Origin: Saccharomycopsis fibuligera x Saccharomycopsis cf. fibuligera
Taxonomy: Eukaryota > Ascomycota > Saccharomycetes > Ascoideales > Saccharomycopsidaceae
Assembly: GCA_001936135.1 (NCBI GenBank)
Contig: CP012809.1
Location: 3,149,501-3,213,500, forward strand
Direction of reading: 5' to 3'
DNA length: 64,000 bases
Positions 1 to 10,809 of the stretch are shown here, piece by piece. Made by a program: the position numbers and the translations under genes. Numbering within the stretch: position 1 is the stretch's first letter; each line of letters opens with the position of its first letter. The notes beneath the pieces were generated by a model that searched no databases, was not told where the DNA came from, and saw only the letters and a list, made by a program, of their open reading frames with translations.

Positions 1-2855
1 TCAAGTTAGCATCTCAATCAGCAAATAAATCAAACAAACCGTCACCAAGCTTAAAAACCAAAGAAACTAACCCTGCAAATCATGATAATATTTCTCCTGG
101 AAACACAACCACAGATTTAACTACTAATCTCGAGAATGGCGCTCCATCCGGTTCTAGCGGCAAAAATTATAATGATGAGGCATTAGCAGCTTTGTCAGGT
201 GCGCCTTTAGAAGATAATACACCTCCTCTTACACATGAAAACCTACTCTTAGCCGGATTCACTAACAACTCCATTAATAATATGCTAAACACAACAAACA
301 TTAAAGCTAGAAGGCAAACGCATATACCTAACATCAGTAACAATACTGGAACCAGAAATATGGATAAGAGACATAGCATTAATTACACTGGAAGCAGAAA
401 CAGACCCTCAAACTTACCATTGAATAAAAGCAACAGATTTTCCGCGTTTGATGGATCTGATACCAACAACGTGAGGCTAGTTAAGCAGATGCTTTCTCCA
501 ATTGAAACTTCTGGCAGCGAATCATTTTCTCCACACGCGGCAAGTCCTACTGGTTTAGGACTAGACACTGTGGTTTCAAAAAAAGAGAAAGACTTTGATA
601 GTCTTCGAGTTCCAAAAAGCGCTAATAGCCCATCATTCAAGGAAAAAGAAATCAACCCATTTGGATCTTTTGAAAATCATAGTCCTAACTTAAAGTCAAA
701 CTTTAATAGGGCAGGACCTCGGCACTTTAGATCGCAGTCAGTTAATTTTCATTCCAGAAATAAGAGTTTATCCGTAAAGCCCACATACAGCCCTGTTATT
801 GCTTCTCCGGCAGTGAACTTAAATGCGAACGCTTCATTTGAGGATATAAAGGATGAATATCCTCACTGTGTACCAGTTCACACAAAATCTAAACGTTCAT
901 TATTATCATTGATGAAAGTTTTTCCAGAAACATCAAAGGGCATTAAATTTATTGATGGAGCTAATAATATTTCCCCAAATGGGCAAAATAGTAATGAAAA
1001 CTCAAAATCCGCTACAAATGCAACTGCTGATGGGCCGCAATTTTATTCTCAAAAGATCATCTCATTATTTGGCTTGAAAAACCTTTTGATGATTTTGTTT
1101 GTATTGAACAACTTTGGTCTTTTGATTGAGTATTATAACAACTATTTTACTCTTAGTTCTATTTACAGCACGATTTTCTTGTTCAAGTACAACACGGATA
1201 TTCAATTTTTCATTATATGTTTGGCATTGACTCCATTATATTACTTATACACTTACATCATTGAGAAAATCCTATATCTTTTAACTGTTAAAAAGTTTAA
1301 TTTTATTGTTAGAAGCAAGTATTCTGAATCGTTTGATGGGACGGGTCCGGAGAACTCAAACAAGTATTTAGGCGTTCCTACTGGAGGGTTTGGTAAGGAG
1401 AGCTTGAACTTTAAGCTCACCAATGACTTACTACCAGCTAATTATCTATTGCCAATGTTTGCGATGTTTTACTTCACCAACGTCTCACTCATCTTTGCTG
1501 TCAATAATATTATAATTGTTAAATTCATTTATAATCCAATTCTTGGTACTGTTTTAGAACTTCACACAATTGTTAGTATTCTCAAAGTCATCAGTTTCGC
1601 ACTTGCGAACAGAAATCTTAGAGAATTGTACTTCAAATCAATTAATTCTTCAAAATACCTGAGATATTTGAAACAAAAAAGAAGACTTATAAACTCAGAC
1701 GGTACTTTCAATGTCATTAAGAATAAGGATTTGAAAAAAACTGTGGAGGATGAACTATTGGTTAGAATGACAGGATCAGAATTGTCAGAGACGATTAATA
1801 CTCTCAAGTTGCGCAAAAACAGCGATGGAAGCAACAATGAAGAAAAAGAGAATGATGAAGACTTTGAAGAAGAAAAAGAGATTGATTTTGTGGACCAAAA
1901 TTTGCAGCCTAAGTTTTATGAAGGCAATTTCTACCCATCAAATATCAACGTTTCTGACGTCATGTATTTTTCCGTTTTTCCAACAGTTGTTTATCAGCCA
2001 GTATATCCAACCTCAAAGCAAATTCGCTGGAAATACTGTGTTGACAAGGTCTTAGAGATTGTAGTCTTGATGTCTGTTATCTTTTATTTGAGTTCTCAAT
2101 ATGCTATACCTATTTTGAAGGATTCCATTTTGAATACGTTCAACTTGTCTCATGGCTTTCAAGCGCCCGATATTGCTTCAAGTGTTGGGCCTGCATCAAC
2201 TTCCGCTGGAATACATTCATCATCATCCTCATATACCCTATCCTCATCAACTTCAACAACCAGCGGACAAGTTAAATTGATTGAGTTTCTTATCAAGCTC
2301 GCGAATGTTTCTATCTTAATTTGGTTAATCACATATTACCTTGTTTTCCATGATTACTTAAATTTGATCGCAGAGGTTACAAAATTTGACGATAGAGAGT
2401 TTTACGAGCAATGGTGGAATTCTGGATCAGTTAGCTCATACTGGAAAACATGGAATATGGTTTTTTACAATTTTTTCGAAAGACATTTTTATAAACCATT
2501 AATTATTAGCCGTGAACGTCACTCAATTTCTAGCAACGCTGGCGATGGCAATACTAGCAATCAATTAAGCTCTTCTGGAAATAAGGTTAATGCTCTCATC
2601 TTTTTGATAATGGCGGTAATGCAGGAAATTGTTGTTGGAGTTCCAACCGGCAATATCATGGGCATTTCGTTTATCTGTATCCTTGTGCAGTCACCTTTGA
2701 GTATATTAACCAACCCACTTGAAAAACTTCAAGGCGAAAATAGTACCATTGGGAATGCTATCTTTTGGATTAGTTTCATCATTGGCCAACCATTGTGTAT
2801 TTTGTTGTATTATTTCACTTGGAACATCAAATACGGAGAGTTGAGCAGTTACTAA
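1..2855 (+). CDS. ARE2: Sterol O-acyltransferase-like MBOAT protein (ARE2-like), 5' end outside window
   Basis: The frame is open from base 3 with no initiator ATG near the edge, so the gene starts outside the window; 950 residues are visible. The first third is Ser/Asn-rich and likely cytosolic. Hydrophobic segments follow (about 1060-1300, 1435-1600, 2035-2130, 2270-2350, 2590-2850), as in the polytopic ER enzymes that esterify sterols with fatty acyl-CoA. The C-terminal half aligns with what I recall of yeast Are2: the block ending FYEQWWN (2400-2420) matches the family motif FYxDWWN, followed by the region holding the catalytic His. Two key residues differ: the motif Asp is Gln, and the codon at 2622-2624 is CAG (Gln in VMQEIV) where family members have His in HEL. 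A Ser-rich loop near 2170-2270 looks like an insertion. Family membership is secure; sterol esterification activity is not. Confidence 0.85.
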   Translation, partial: KLASQSANKSNKPSPSLKTKETNPANHDNISPGNTTTDLTTNLENGAPSGSSGKNYNDEALAALSGAPLEDNTPPLTHENLLLAGFTNNSINNMLNTTNIKARRQTHIPNISNNTGTRNMDKRHSINYTGSRNRPSNLPLNKSNRFSAFDGSDTNNVRLVKQMLSPIETSGSESFSPHAASPTGLGLDTVVSKKEKDFDSLRVPKSANSPSFKEKEINPFGSFENHSPNLKSNFNRAGPRHFRSQSVNFHSRNKSLSVKPTYSPVIASPAVNLNANASFEDIKDEYPHCVPVHTKSKRSLLSLMKVFPETSKGIKFIDGANNISPNGQNSNENSKSATNATADGPQFYSQKIISLFGLKNLLMILFVLNNFGLLIEYYNNYFTLSSIYSTIFLFKYNTDIQFFIICLALTPLYYLYTYIIEKILYLLTVKKFNFIVRSKYSESFDGTGPENSNKYLGVPTGGFGKESLNFKLTNDLLPANYLLPMFAMFYFTNVSLIFAVNNIIIVKFIYNPILGTVLELHTIVSILKVISFALANRNLRELYFKSINSSKYLRYLKQKRRLINSDGTFNVIKNKDLKKTVEDELLVRMTGSELSETINTLKLRKNSDGSNNEEKENDEDFEEEKEIDFVDQNLQPKFYEGNFYPSNINVSDVMYFSVFPTVVYQPVYPTSKQIRWKYCVDKVLEIVVLMSVIFYLSSQYAIPILKDSILNTFNLSHGFQAPDIASSVGPASTSAGIHSSSSSYTLSSSTSTTSGQVKLIEFLIKLANVSILIWLITYYLVFHDYLNLIAEVTKFDDREFYEQWWNSGSVSSYWKTWNMVFYNFFERHFYKPLIISRERHSISSNAGDGNTSNQLSSSGNKVNALIFLIMAVMQEIVVGVPTGNIMGISFICILVQSPLSILTNPLEKLQGENSTIGNAIFWISFIIGQPLCILLYYFTWNIKYGELSSY

Positions 2856-4811
2856 GTCTACAGGCGCTGAGCGCCATGACAAATCTGCTGGTGTGCGGGT
2901 TTCTGACTGCTTAGTTGATAGTCATAATTTTTCATTTTCTTATTCTCTCAGCTTTTTAAATATTTTATTCATTTTTATTTTGTTGCGGCACTAGCTTTTT
3001 TTTATGTCACCCTGTCAAGCATGCTTAGTACCAGCCTTATCTCTTATAATATATATATATATATATATTTAGCCAGTTTCTCATTCAAGATACATTTTGT
3101 TTCGCTTTTTGTTGATTTTTTGAGTTTAGGGCTTACAGAAATTACTGCTTTTTGCCCATATGAAGACAACTTGTGGATAAGGGGCAAGTTATATAGCACT
3201 TCTAGTAACAAAAAATAGCCTCAATTTTAATTGCAAGTTGTGAAGGGGGAGGTGAATTAATTTCAAGATGAAAGAAGGTAGATGCTGTGACTACACCTTA
3301 TTTTTCAGCCTGATCCAAAGCGACCTTTGTTTGCTAAACGCACCGCGCGGATATATGCTATTATCCGTAAAAGATCCGCGAAACGCACAGTGCCAGATGT
3401 ATATTCTAAGCCCCATTCACAAGAGCCAAGAACCAACTAAAAATTGAGAAGTATGAATTTTGGTTGCAAACAGTTCTCTTGTTACAAAGCTGTCCTTGCG
3501 AACAGTGAGGATCAAGATTCTGGAATATGTTTCAGACTGCATGGCTGATTATGGTGCGTGTGTACTACCGGTGAGCAATTAGCGTCTGTATTTCATGCTT
3601 TGTTTTGGAAGGATTTACACGAAGCTTGTCACTCCAAGTAAAGTCTCTTCGAAAGTACGTCAACAGCTGCAAGATTCTGACGGCATGTGTAACTACAGCA
3701 CGGATAAGGCAGAGCTTGACCTGCTTTTATATAGAATATGTGTTTCAGGAAAAGCACGGTATTTAAGAGGGAGATAAAGATCGTGTATTAGTCTTTGCGG
3801 TATGGATAGCAGCTAGAAAACAAAAACAATCCATACGCACTAGTAATAGTTGAACAATCTCTTTCTCAAGTAAGCGGCCGGGGCCCCGCACTCATCATGT
3901 AAATTGTAATTTAGCAGCTGAAAAGTGAGACTTTAGCTGAATAGACAGTGTGTGAAACGATCTTATGGTGAATAGTGGACTGTGCTAGCATTTTGTAATT
4001 GTACCTGACGTGCCAATCATGAATCTCTCAAGAGAACGAAAGACAGCGAGTGCAGTGCGCCTTGTCGTTCCGTCCAATTGTCTCTATTGACGCGCTCAGG
4101 AATAAGAGCAGGAACGACAGAGTTTCCTATAAGAAATAAAGAGATGCAACTACAAGGCTAGGCGGCTTTACAAAAGCTCATGCTTGCCCAGTTTACAAGC
4201 TTAGGCAAACATCTATAGCTGAGTATGCTTTCTTTTTCTCATATGGTCTGTAGACACAGTGTAGACACAATGTAGTGTAGCTTAAGTGTCAGTCGAGCGC
4301 TGACTTCCGAAAATAGATTTTGTCTCGATTTTCTTCCACTTTTTTCTCCCGATCTTTTTTTACTTTTTTACTTTTATTTTTTTTTTTCCTCTGCAAAACA
4401 CAAAAAAACAGAAAAAGCCAGCGAAACCATCACTCGAAATACGCCCATCCATTCCATTCCTATCCACGTTTTGCACTCCAACCGCAAAGGCCTCACACCC
4501 ACCAGTTCTCAGCACCACTTAACAGCACTCATACGCTCCCTTGCGCCAGAAGCTTGACGTTTGTGACAGCCTGCTCCAGCATCCTTCTGCTAAACATTCT
4601 CTGTGCTCCACAGAGTCTCACTGGACAAAATAAAACATAAAACATAAACAAAAGACAAACAAAACAAAACACAGCAGTGGCTTAGTTACTTACACTGTGG
4701 CCCAAAATTGCAATCAAGTGCTCCAACACATAGACTTTATAAATATAGACAGGTTTCTTTACACAATTATAGAAATTTTCGAAAATATTTGTTGATACTA
4801 AGAAAGAAGCC
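2856..4811. other. Intergenic region between ARE2-like gene and MRN1
   Basis: About 2 kb with no convincing gene. It holds an (AT)n run near 3049-3068, a CGG/CCG palindrome cluster at 3336-3388, a GC-rich palindrome CGGGGCCCCG near 3879-3888, a 9-bp inverted repeat (TGTCGTTCC at 4063-4071, GGAACGACA at 4111-4119), and a pyrimidine-rich stretch at 4320-4390. The last 500 bases are probably promoter and a long 5' leader of MRN1. Short open frames here lack coding character or start on TTG. Confidence 0.6.
3336..3388. promoter_or_regulatory. CGG-N14-CCG palindrome flanked by direct repeats
   Basis: The octamer AAACGCAC occurs at 3336-3343 and again at 3381-3388. Between the copies is CGGATA (3348-3353) facing TATCCG (3362-3367), giving CGG-N14-CCG, and a further CGCGCGGAT / ATCCGCG pair. 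Inverted CGG triplets are the usual target of dimeric Zn2Cys6 factors in fungi. That it is a binding site is inference. Confidence 0.35.
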
Positions 4812-7800
4812 ATGTATCCTAACAGTAATTACAACGCATTGGGATTCCAAAATCCAACACCTCAGCAATTACAGCAGCTACAGCAGATGGCTGCGGCCAG
4901 TAATGGTGATTCCAACAACAACAATAATAACAGTACTGGTAGCAATAACAATAATTACCGTCTACAGCAGCTAAATCAATTGCAACAACTACAACAGCTA
5001 CAACAAATGAATGGCGGTGGTGGCTCTGTCGGCGCTAACGGCGCCCAGTATCAACCACAACTAAATGGCTACCAGTTTCAGTTGCAGTTACACGCCTTGC
5101 AACAACAACAGCAGCAGCATAACTCCCAAACAATGGGGCTTAAATCACCAAATGCGAATGGCTTTGCCTTTGGCAGTGGCAGTAATGGATCTGTCAGTAG
5201 TAGCTTGAAATCTAAACGAGGCGGTGGCGGCTCTGGTTCTGGCTCTGGTTCTGGATCTGCTTCTATTGGAAATGGGAATGCATCTTCTGTCAGTAGCAGT
5301 AATGGCAGCGCATCAAGCGCCCACAGCAATGGTAATTCGAATGGATTGAATCTTACAAGGGGGTCACTTTTCAACAATTTGCAACCCCCTATCAATCAAC
5401 AAGTAGCGTATAGCCATGGTGGTCATTCACAACAACTTGATAACGTTCCCCAAACACCATTTGATTTGAACTACGGAGCGCTGATGTTGCCTCGAAACTT
5501 GTTGATGTCTTCCCCTTTCATCGGATCATCATTCAATTCTCCACTAACTGCTACAATGAGTCCGGGCGCCAATTACCAGCAAAGTAAATATATGACAGCA
5601 ACAGGCCCGGCACCACCAATTATCGGTGCTCCTCCAAAGAATCGAAGAAAGGCTGGGAAAAATGGATTTGAAAAAACATCAAGCGGCTTAAAAGAGTCGG
5701 CGTTGGCAAATTCAAACAAACCTACAGCCATCAGTGAAAATGAAGAAGAAGAGGAGGAGGATGTAACATCTTCATCTTCATCAGATGAGGATATCATTGT
5801 GACAGAAGGCGATGAAAAAGATGACGAGAAACTGTCAACCGAAGTTGAAGATAATGAGAAGTTCAAAAAGTCTAAAAATCAAAACGTCTCAGCAAAAACA
5901 TCCAAATCTGGTAACGAGCAACGTACAAAACGCAAAGGCTTGAAATCATCAAAACATAAAAGTAGACCAACACATGGAACATTATCGTTATCTAATCCTG
6001 AATTAGAAAATGTACCGGTAACAGTGGCAGAGAACAAGTTAGCATTGTCCAAAAAATCAATAATATTGCGTCACATTAATCCAAAAGTTAAGATATATGA
6101 ATTTTTGAACTACCTCAAATTTGGCCCCTTACAGTTTTGTTACATTATGGATCATGAAGAAGAAATAAATGATAGATCCAGGGAGAGTTCTTCAACTTCA
6201 ACTGAAAATGAGATTAAGTTGAAGTTTATCTATAAGAGAACTCACTATAATTTTCTTAATCATTTGCATTTATATATTAGCGAATTTTATCAAGAATTTG
6301 AATCACCAAATGCAACTTACAAAATTGTGGATTATGATATCAAAGATGATTATCAGAACGCTACTGCTCTCAAATATATAATACAAAGCGATGTCGATGG
6401 AGAGACTGAAAACCCTGATGATTATGTTGATTTAGAATATGAAATTGAGGTCAATAAAGCCACTAGATGCGTTAAGATATACAAATTCACTGAATTCGAT
6501 TTATTGAACGATGACCACGAGAATTTGGAAAAGAAACTTAGACTTGGATATGGCGAAGTTGATTTGATTAATACAAATGAGGATCGGAACATTATGACAA
6601 TTCATTTTTTGAATCTTGTCAGTTCTATTAAGTTGTACAAAGAATTAGTAAAAATTAATCAAAGCAAAATTGCTGATGGCTCAGATTCAAAAAAACATTT
6701 GGGCACAGTCAAATATTCCGAAGATAGATGTCGCAAAATTGATGATGATGAATTTGAGCAGACTTTTGGCCAAACTTCAGATTTTGACGAGCATTTGGAA
6801 AACGAGTCAGATAAGATTAGTTCAAATGCTGGTGTTGTGTCACAAGGCTCATTTGCTAGTTTCGATCCACATCAGCAGTTCCTTGGCAATGGCCAATCAT
6901 TGAGTCAGCAAAACTTACTTCTCAATGGTATAAGGGCAGACTATGGCTTGCCTCTAAATCTTCAGAACGTTAGGCATGACCTGATTGGTGATTTAAGTCT
7001 GACTTTTCAAACTTTGACCGCGGCACCATCTGGACCTGGTTCTGATCTATATCCCCCAATGCTACATAATATAAGCAGTTTGAATCCAACTGAAAACAGA
7101 ACTGTTTATTTGGGTAACTTGTCTTCAAAGACCACTGTTGAAGAAGTTTGTAACGTAGTTAGAGGCGGTATTTTACAAGCTATTAAATTGATTTCAGAGA
7201 AACATATTTGTTTCATCACATTCATTTCGGCTGCTTCTGCTACGCAGTTTTTTGCCAGTAGCAATATGAATGGGTTAACGATTCATAACAAAAAAATTAA
7301 AGTTGGTTGGGGTAAAAATCCAGGCGACTTGCCTAATTCAATTGCATTGGCTGTTACTGTCGGTGCTAGCAGAAATGTTTATATTGGTGTGAAAGACGAT
7401 GACGAAGAAGGAAGCAATGGCTTAAATGTTAACCAACCTCGCGTCGTTCCTGATGAAGATACTTTGAGAAATGACTTCTCTAAATGGGGTGAAATTGAAC
7501 AAATAAACTTCTTCAAAGACGGATTTTGTGCATTTGTTAATTTTATGAATATAGGCTCAGCTATCAAAGCTATTGACGAATTCAATGGCCCTGAGAAAGA
7601 CTCTGTACACCAATCATTTGGTAATAAGTATACTCATTACAAAATAAACTTTGCGAAGGATAGATGTGGTAATCCCCCAAAACTAGTTAATAGCAAACCG
7701 AAAAAGAAGAAGAATAAAAACAAGAACCATAACAGCATCAATAACAACAATAAAACCAGTAGTCCAAACAACAACAACAATAGTAATACTAATACTAATA

Positions 7801-8630
7801 CTAATACTAATATTAATATTAAATCTGATGCTTACAAAGAGAAAGCCAAATCTACTGCCGAATCAGCGTCTCAAAGTACCCCAAGAAAATCTACTGATTC
7901 ACAGATAACCGACAAACAGGCTCTTGCTTTGGCTTCCATTGGTATCACTTCACAATTAATTGATGAAAAAGTGAAAGGGGCCAATCCTGAACAACCAAAT
8001 GAAACTAGTAGTGAAGACAGTGACATAAAAAAGCAAGAGTTAGGATCAGAGAGTTCTAAAACACAGAAACAGGTGCAAAAACCACAAAAAATAAAATCAG
8101 AGATTCCGGTGAGTCAGTCCCCTAGAAGATTGTCCACTAGTAATTTATCTAATTCATCTGGTCTTTCAGCATCGCCAGCAACCGCCAGCAATAGCGGTTA
8201 TCAAAATTACAGCCAACCGCCACCACAACAATATACTCCCGTTCAGCAGCATGCGCAATTTTACTCTGGCGCGGTTATGGATTCTTTCACATCTCCAAAC
8301 GGTTTTTTGCAGCAGAATTTGTTGATGTCAAAAGCCCAACCTAGAAAAACTTCTCAAGGTTATCATAGCAAACAACAAAGCGTTAATAGCAATGCTAGTA
8401 ACCGTTCGTCAGTGAATGGTCAAGTAAGAGGCGGCACTAGCGGCGCTAGTAGTACTGCATCATTGCTAGGCGGTGCGTTTGGATCTTCCGGTTCACAAGT
8501 GATGGCTCAATACTTAGCTAAAGCACAATTTGATAGCTTGTTGTTTGCACCAAATGGCACTGGGTCTGATCATGATGATGGCAAAAAGGGTAGAAGAAAT
8601 AGCAAAAAGAGCAACGCTTCTAAAAAATAA
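4812..8630 (+). CDS. MRN1: RNA-binding protein with multiple RRMs, Mrn1/Nrd1 type
   Basis: This 1,272-residue protein is about twice the length of S. cerevisiae Mrn1. The two best RRMs are clear: about residues 762-840 (RNP2 TVYLGNL, RNP1-like ICFITF) and about 854-957 (RNP2 NVYIG, RNP1-like CAFVNF), ending in KDRCGNPPK, a family signature. Two weaker RRM-like folds lie around 418-520 and 545-620, giving the four-RRM plan of Mrn1. The first 380 residues and the last 300 are Gln/Asn/Ser/Gly-rich, with acidic stretches near 310-350; one Asn/Thr run comes from a repeated AATACT unit near 7785-7815. The family binds mRNA in the cytoplasm and affects stability of transcripts, including those for mitochondrial and stress proteins. 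The ATG at 4812 fits the start of low-complexity sequence. A long pyrimidine-rich leader suggests post-transcriptional control. Confidence 0.88.
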   Translation: MYPNSNYNALGFQNPTPQQLQQLQQMAAASNGDSNNNNNNSTGSNNNNYRLQQLNQLQQLQQLQQMNGGGGSVGANGAQYQPQLNGYQFQLQLHALQQQQQQHNSQTMGLKSPNANGFAFGSGSNGSVSSSLKSKRGGGGSGSGSGSGSASIGNGNASSVSSSNGSASSAHSNGNSNGLNLTRGSLFNNLQPPINQQVAYSHGGHSQQLDNVPQTPFDLNYGALMLPRNLLMSSPFIGSSFNSPLTATMSPGANYQQSKYMTATGPAPPIIGAPPKNRRKAGKNGFEKTSSGLKESALANSNKPTAISENEEEEEEDVTSSSSSDEDIIVTEGDEKDDEKLSTEVEDNEKFKKSKNQNVSAKTSKSGNEQRTKRKGLKSSKHKSRPTHGTLSLSNPELENVPVTVAENKLALSKKSIILRHINPKVKIYEFLNYLKFGPLQFCYIMDHEEEINDRSRESSSTSTENEIKLKFIYKRTHYNFLNHLHLYISEFYQEFESPNATYKIVDYDIKDDYQNATALKYIIQSDVDGETENPDDYVDLEYEIEVNKATRCVKIYKFTEFDLLNDDHENLEKKLRLGYGEVDLINTNEDRNIMTIHFLNLVSSIKLYKELVKINQSKIADGSDSKKHLGTVKYSEDRCRKIDDDEFEQTFGQTSDFDEHLENESDKISSNAGVVSQGSFASFDPHQQFLGNGQSLSQQNLLLNGIRADYGLPLNLQNVRHDLIGDLSLTFQTLTAAPSGPGSDLYPPMLHNISSLNPTENRTVYLGNLSSKTTVEEVCNVVRGGILQAIKLISEKHICFITFISAASATQFFASSNMNGLTIHNKKIKVGWGKNPGDLPNSIALAVTVGASRNVYIGVKDDDEEGSNGLNVNQPRVVPDEDTLRNDFSKWGEIEQINFFKDGFCAFVNFMNIGSAIKAIDEFNGPEKDSVHQSFGNKYTHYKINFAKDRCGNPPKLVNSKPKKKKNKNKNHNSINNNNKTSSPNNNNNSNTNTNTNTNINIKSDAYKEKAKSTAESASQSTPRKSTDSQITDKQALALASIGITSQLIDEKVKGANPEQPNETSSEDSDIKKQELGSESSKTQKQVQKPQKIKSEIPVSQSPRRLSTSNLSNSSGLSASPATASNSGYQNYSQPPPQQYTPVQQHAQFYSGAVMDSFTSPNGFLQQNLLMSKAQPRKTSQGYHSKQQSVNSNASNRSSVNGQVRGGTSGASSTASLLGGAFGSSGSQVMAQYLAKAQFDSLLFAPNGTGSDHDDGKKGRRNSKKSNASKK

Positions 8631-10227
8631 ATTTTTTTTTTCAGTAATAGTAGAAATTGCTTTTCAATTTTTTGTTCTTTGTTTTTTATTATGTTATTGG
8701 GAGAACATTTCTGTTTAATTTATTTACTGATTAATTTACTAATATTTTTTTCCAATTTTAAATTTTTTTTTTTTTTTTTTTATATATTTTCATGTTTATC
8801 GGACCCCCATGTTAGTTTTTTATATTACTAAATTTAATTTTATTTATAATCTTTTTGTTCATATTCTGTTACTTATCTTATTAGTTTACTAATTATTTTT
8901 ACATTGTTGATTACTACGTTTATGTCCGCGCTGAGCTCTATTTGTCATGTTTATGCGTGGATCAGCAGGATGGCGGAGGGGAATTTTGTGCTATATTTTA
9001 CTAGAAGGCTTAGCAGTGATCCTCTTTCATTTTCCAATAGAATACCCCATGTTAATTTTGACGACCGACTATGCTGCTTTATAGTACATTTATGCGAAAG
9101 ACTGTAGGTTGGCAATTGCTATACCGATCGTCACCCTAAACCACGAGGATCAGCATGTATCAACATCTTTTCGAGAAAATTTAAGTTTAAAATTTTTCTT
9201 TCGGGGTTTTACGTAGCCAGTGTCATTATGTCATAAATGCGTATACTAGCCTGATAATATAATTACTCAAAGGCACATAATAATAGTAATAATATCCTGT
9301 ATTCTTCCTCTGAGGCTCCGAATGCCGTCCATAGTATAGAAAAGATAAAAGGCTGTTCCTGATTTTTGCTGTGTTAATTTTTTTTTTTTTTTTTTTTGCG
9401 AAAGTTAAATTTAGCAGTCAAAGTGAAGTTTTGTTTACGTCGTTTTGTGTTGTGTTTCGTTTTAGCATCAATCTAAAACAAGACACTTTGATTCTATGCT
9501 ACTGACGACAAAAAAAAATGACGGCATGGAGGAACGTACAATGTGGTAGTCACAAGTAGGACACAATGCCGAGAACGTTCCAAACTGCTCAAAAATCTGT
9601 GACAAGCACGAAACTACTTCTGTCAGTTTCTGTCAACCAATGATTTTATCAATAATTGAATTTAGATTTCAGCAAATTGTTCCTGAAACCAAACCCAAAA
9701 AGTGAGCTTGAAAATATTATATCCTCAGGGCAAAGCATTTAAGGCACCAGACTGTCTCACACTTTCTGTAACCACGACTAGAATTCAGTGTTAATAATTT
9801 TCTGTGCGGGAACTACAAATTAGTGCCGATATCATTTGACGTAGTCAAAATTTTTTGTTTATCTGCTTGGCAAGGTTTGTTGGGTTGGGTACGCTATACT
9901 AAATAACCTGCGACAAACGTACGTTTTACTAGTCTGTAAAAAACAATTGCCAAATTTTCTACAGTAATCTATGTCTACACGCAAATATGGCAGTTAAGAA
10001 TTTTACTGCAAAACAAGAAGGCATTCCTTCTGCTTCAGATTTCTCACTGTAAAAGGTTATCAACCTTTTTCTAAGCATTGATTTTTATATTTCCTAATAA
10101 TTTCTTTACTGTTACTTTATTCGTTGCTTGATCATAATTGCAGATTATGAAGTGATTTTTGAACTGATGATATTTACGGTACGTGTACCTTAGAGATCTT
10201 AATTTTTAGCCCGTTTTGTGATATTCA

Positions 10228-10363
10228 GCCAATAAGACCCAACATGCTCGCAAAAAGAAATCCATTACCCGTACCTGGTTTCAAGATTTCTGCAGGTCTT
10301 ATTGGCAGGCCTTGCAGCAAATGCCCTGAAAAGGAAGCCACGGCCGCCGTTTTGATTCAGGGC
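10228..10363. repeat. Two nested-scale inverted repeats
   Basis: GCCAATAAGACC (10228-10239) is the exact reverse complement of GGTCTTATTGGC (10295-10306), 55 bases apart. Just after it, GCCCTGAA (10323-10330) pairs with TTCAGGGC (10356-10363). As RNA these would give two stems in tandem; as DNA they could be binding sites. No known RNA family was recognised. Confidence 0.5.
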
Positions 10364-10726
10364 ACCTTTTTATATTCGCTAACGCTGCTGCCTTCTGCAC
10401 GCCAATGTGATACCCGAATTTGTAAGCTCACGTATTATGGACACTACCAAGCGTCCTGATGCATATTAATGACTATTGTTGGCACTAATACTAAGCTCAA
10501 TGCAAGGAACTGTATGTTTTAGGAACCGTTCCACGTGAGTGATCTCTAGGCAACTTTTTTGTTGCAGGTTTCTTATATATATAAGAGCTTAAGGTTCTTG
10601 TCCACTAGGGACCTCGAAAAGCAGCAACAGCGGCAACAGTAGCAGCAGTAACAGGTCACAACAATAATAACCGAGAAAAAGAAGAAGAAAAAAAAAAAAA
10701 AAAAAGAAGAAGCGCAACAGCACAGT

Positions 10727-10734
10727 TATATAAA
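10727..10734 (+). promoter_or_regulatory. TATA box of the GPI-protein gene
   Basis: TATATAAA lies 75 bases before the ATG at 10810. The leader between them contains a short CAA repeat and little secondary structure. Confidence 0.5.
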
Positions 10735-10809
10735 GCTCTGAAATTTATGTCTACCAAAACGTGAATTAGAGAGACAACAACAACAACAACGAAATATTAG
10801 CAAGAAATC

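Larger units (their letters stand above)
8631..10809. other. Long intergenic region upstream of the wall-protein gene
   Basis: About 2.2 kb with no supported gene. It begins with T-rich 3' sequence of MRN1 (T runs near 8631-8640 and 8764-8782). A structured, GC-richer patch with nested inverted repeats lies at 10228-10363. A TATA-like run at 10574-10583, an A-tract near 10688-10705, a TATATAAA box at 10727-10734 and a CAA-repeat leader near 10774-10790 form the promoter of the gene at 10810. Such long upstream regions are common for regulated wall proteins. Confidence 0.6.

Noticed and set aside
192-194. Start of the ARE2-like gene at 192
   Set aside because: The codon is TTG and the frame is open to base 3, so the true start is outside the window.
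3595-3777. 60-codon frame
   Set aside because: Short, without homology recalled or coding bias, in the MRN1 upstream region.
4320-4640. 106-codon open frame upstream of MRN1
   Set aside because: It starts on TTG and is low-complexity Phe/Ser/His-rich; it reads through a pyrimidine-rich leader.
5078-5395. Antisense frame in MRN1
   Set aside because: A shadow of the Gly/Ser/Gln-rich coding repeat; it begins in low complexity and matches nothing.
8960-9060. tRNA-like A box (TGGCGGAGGGG)
   Set aside because: No B box or cloverleaf follows within 100 bases. No tRNA was found by eye anywhere in the window.
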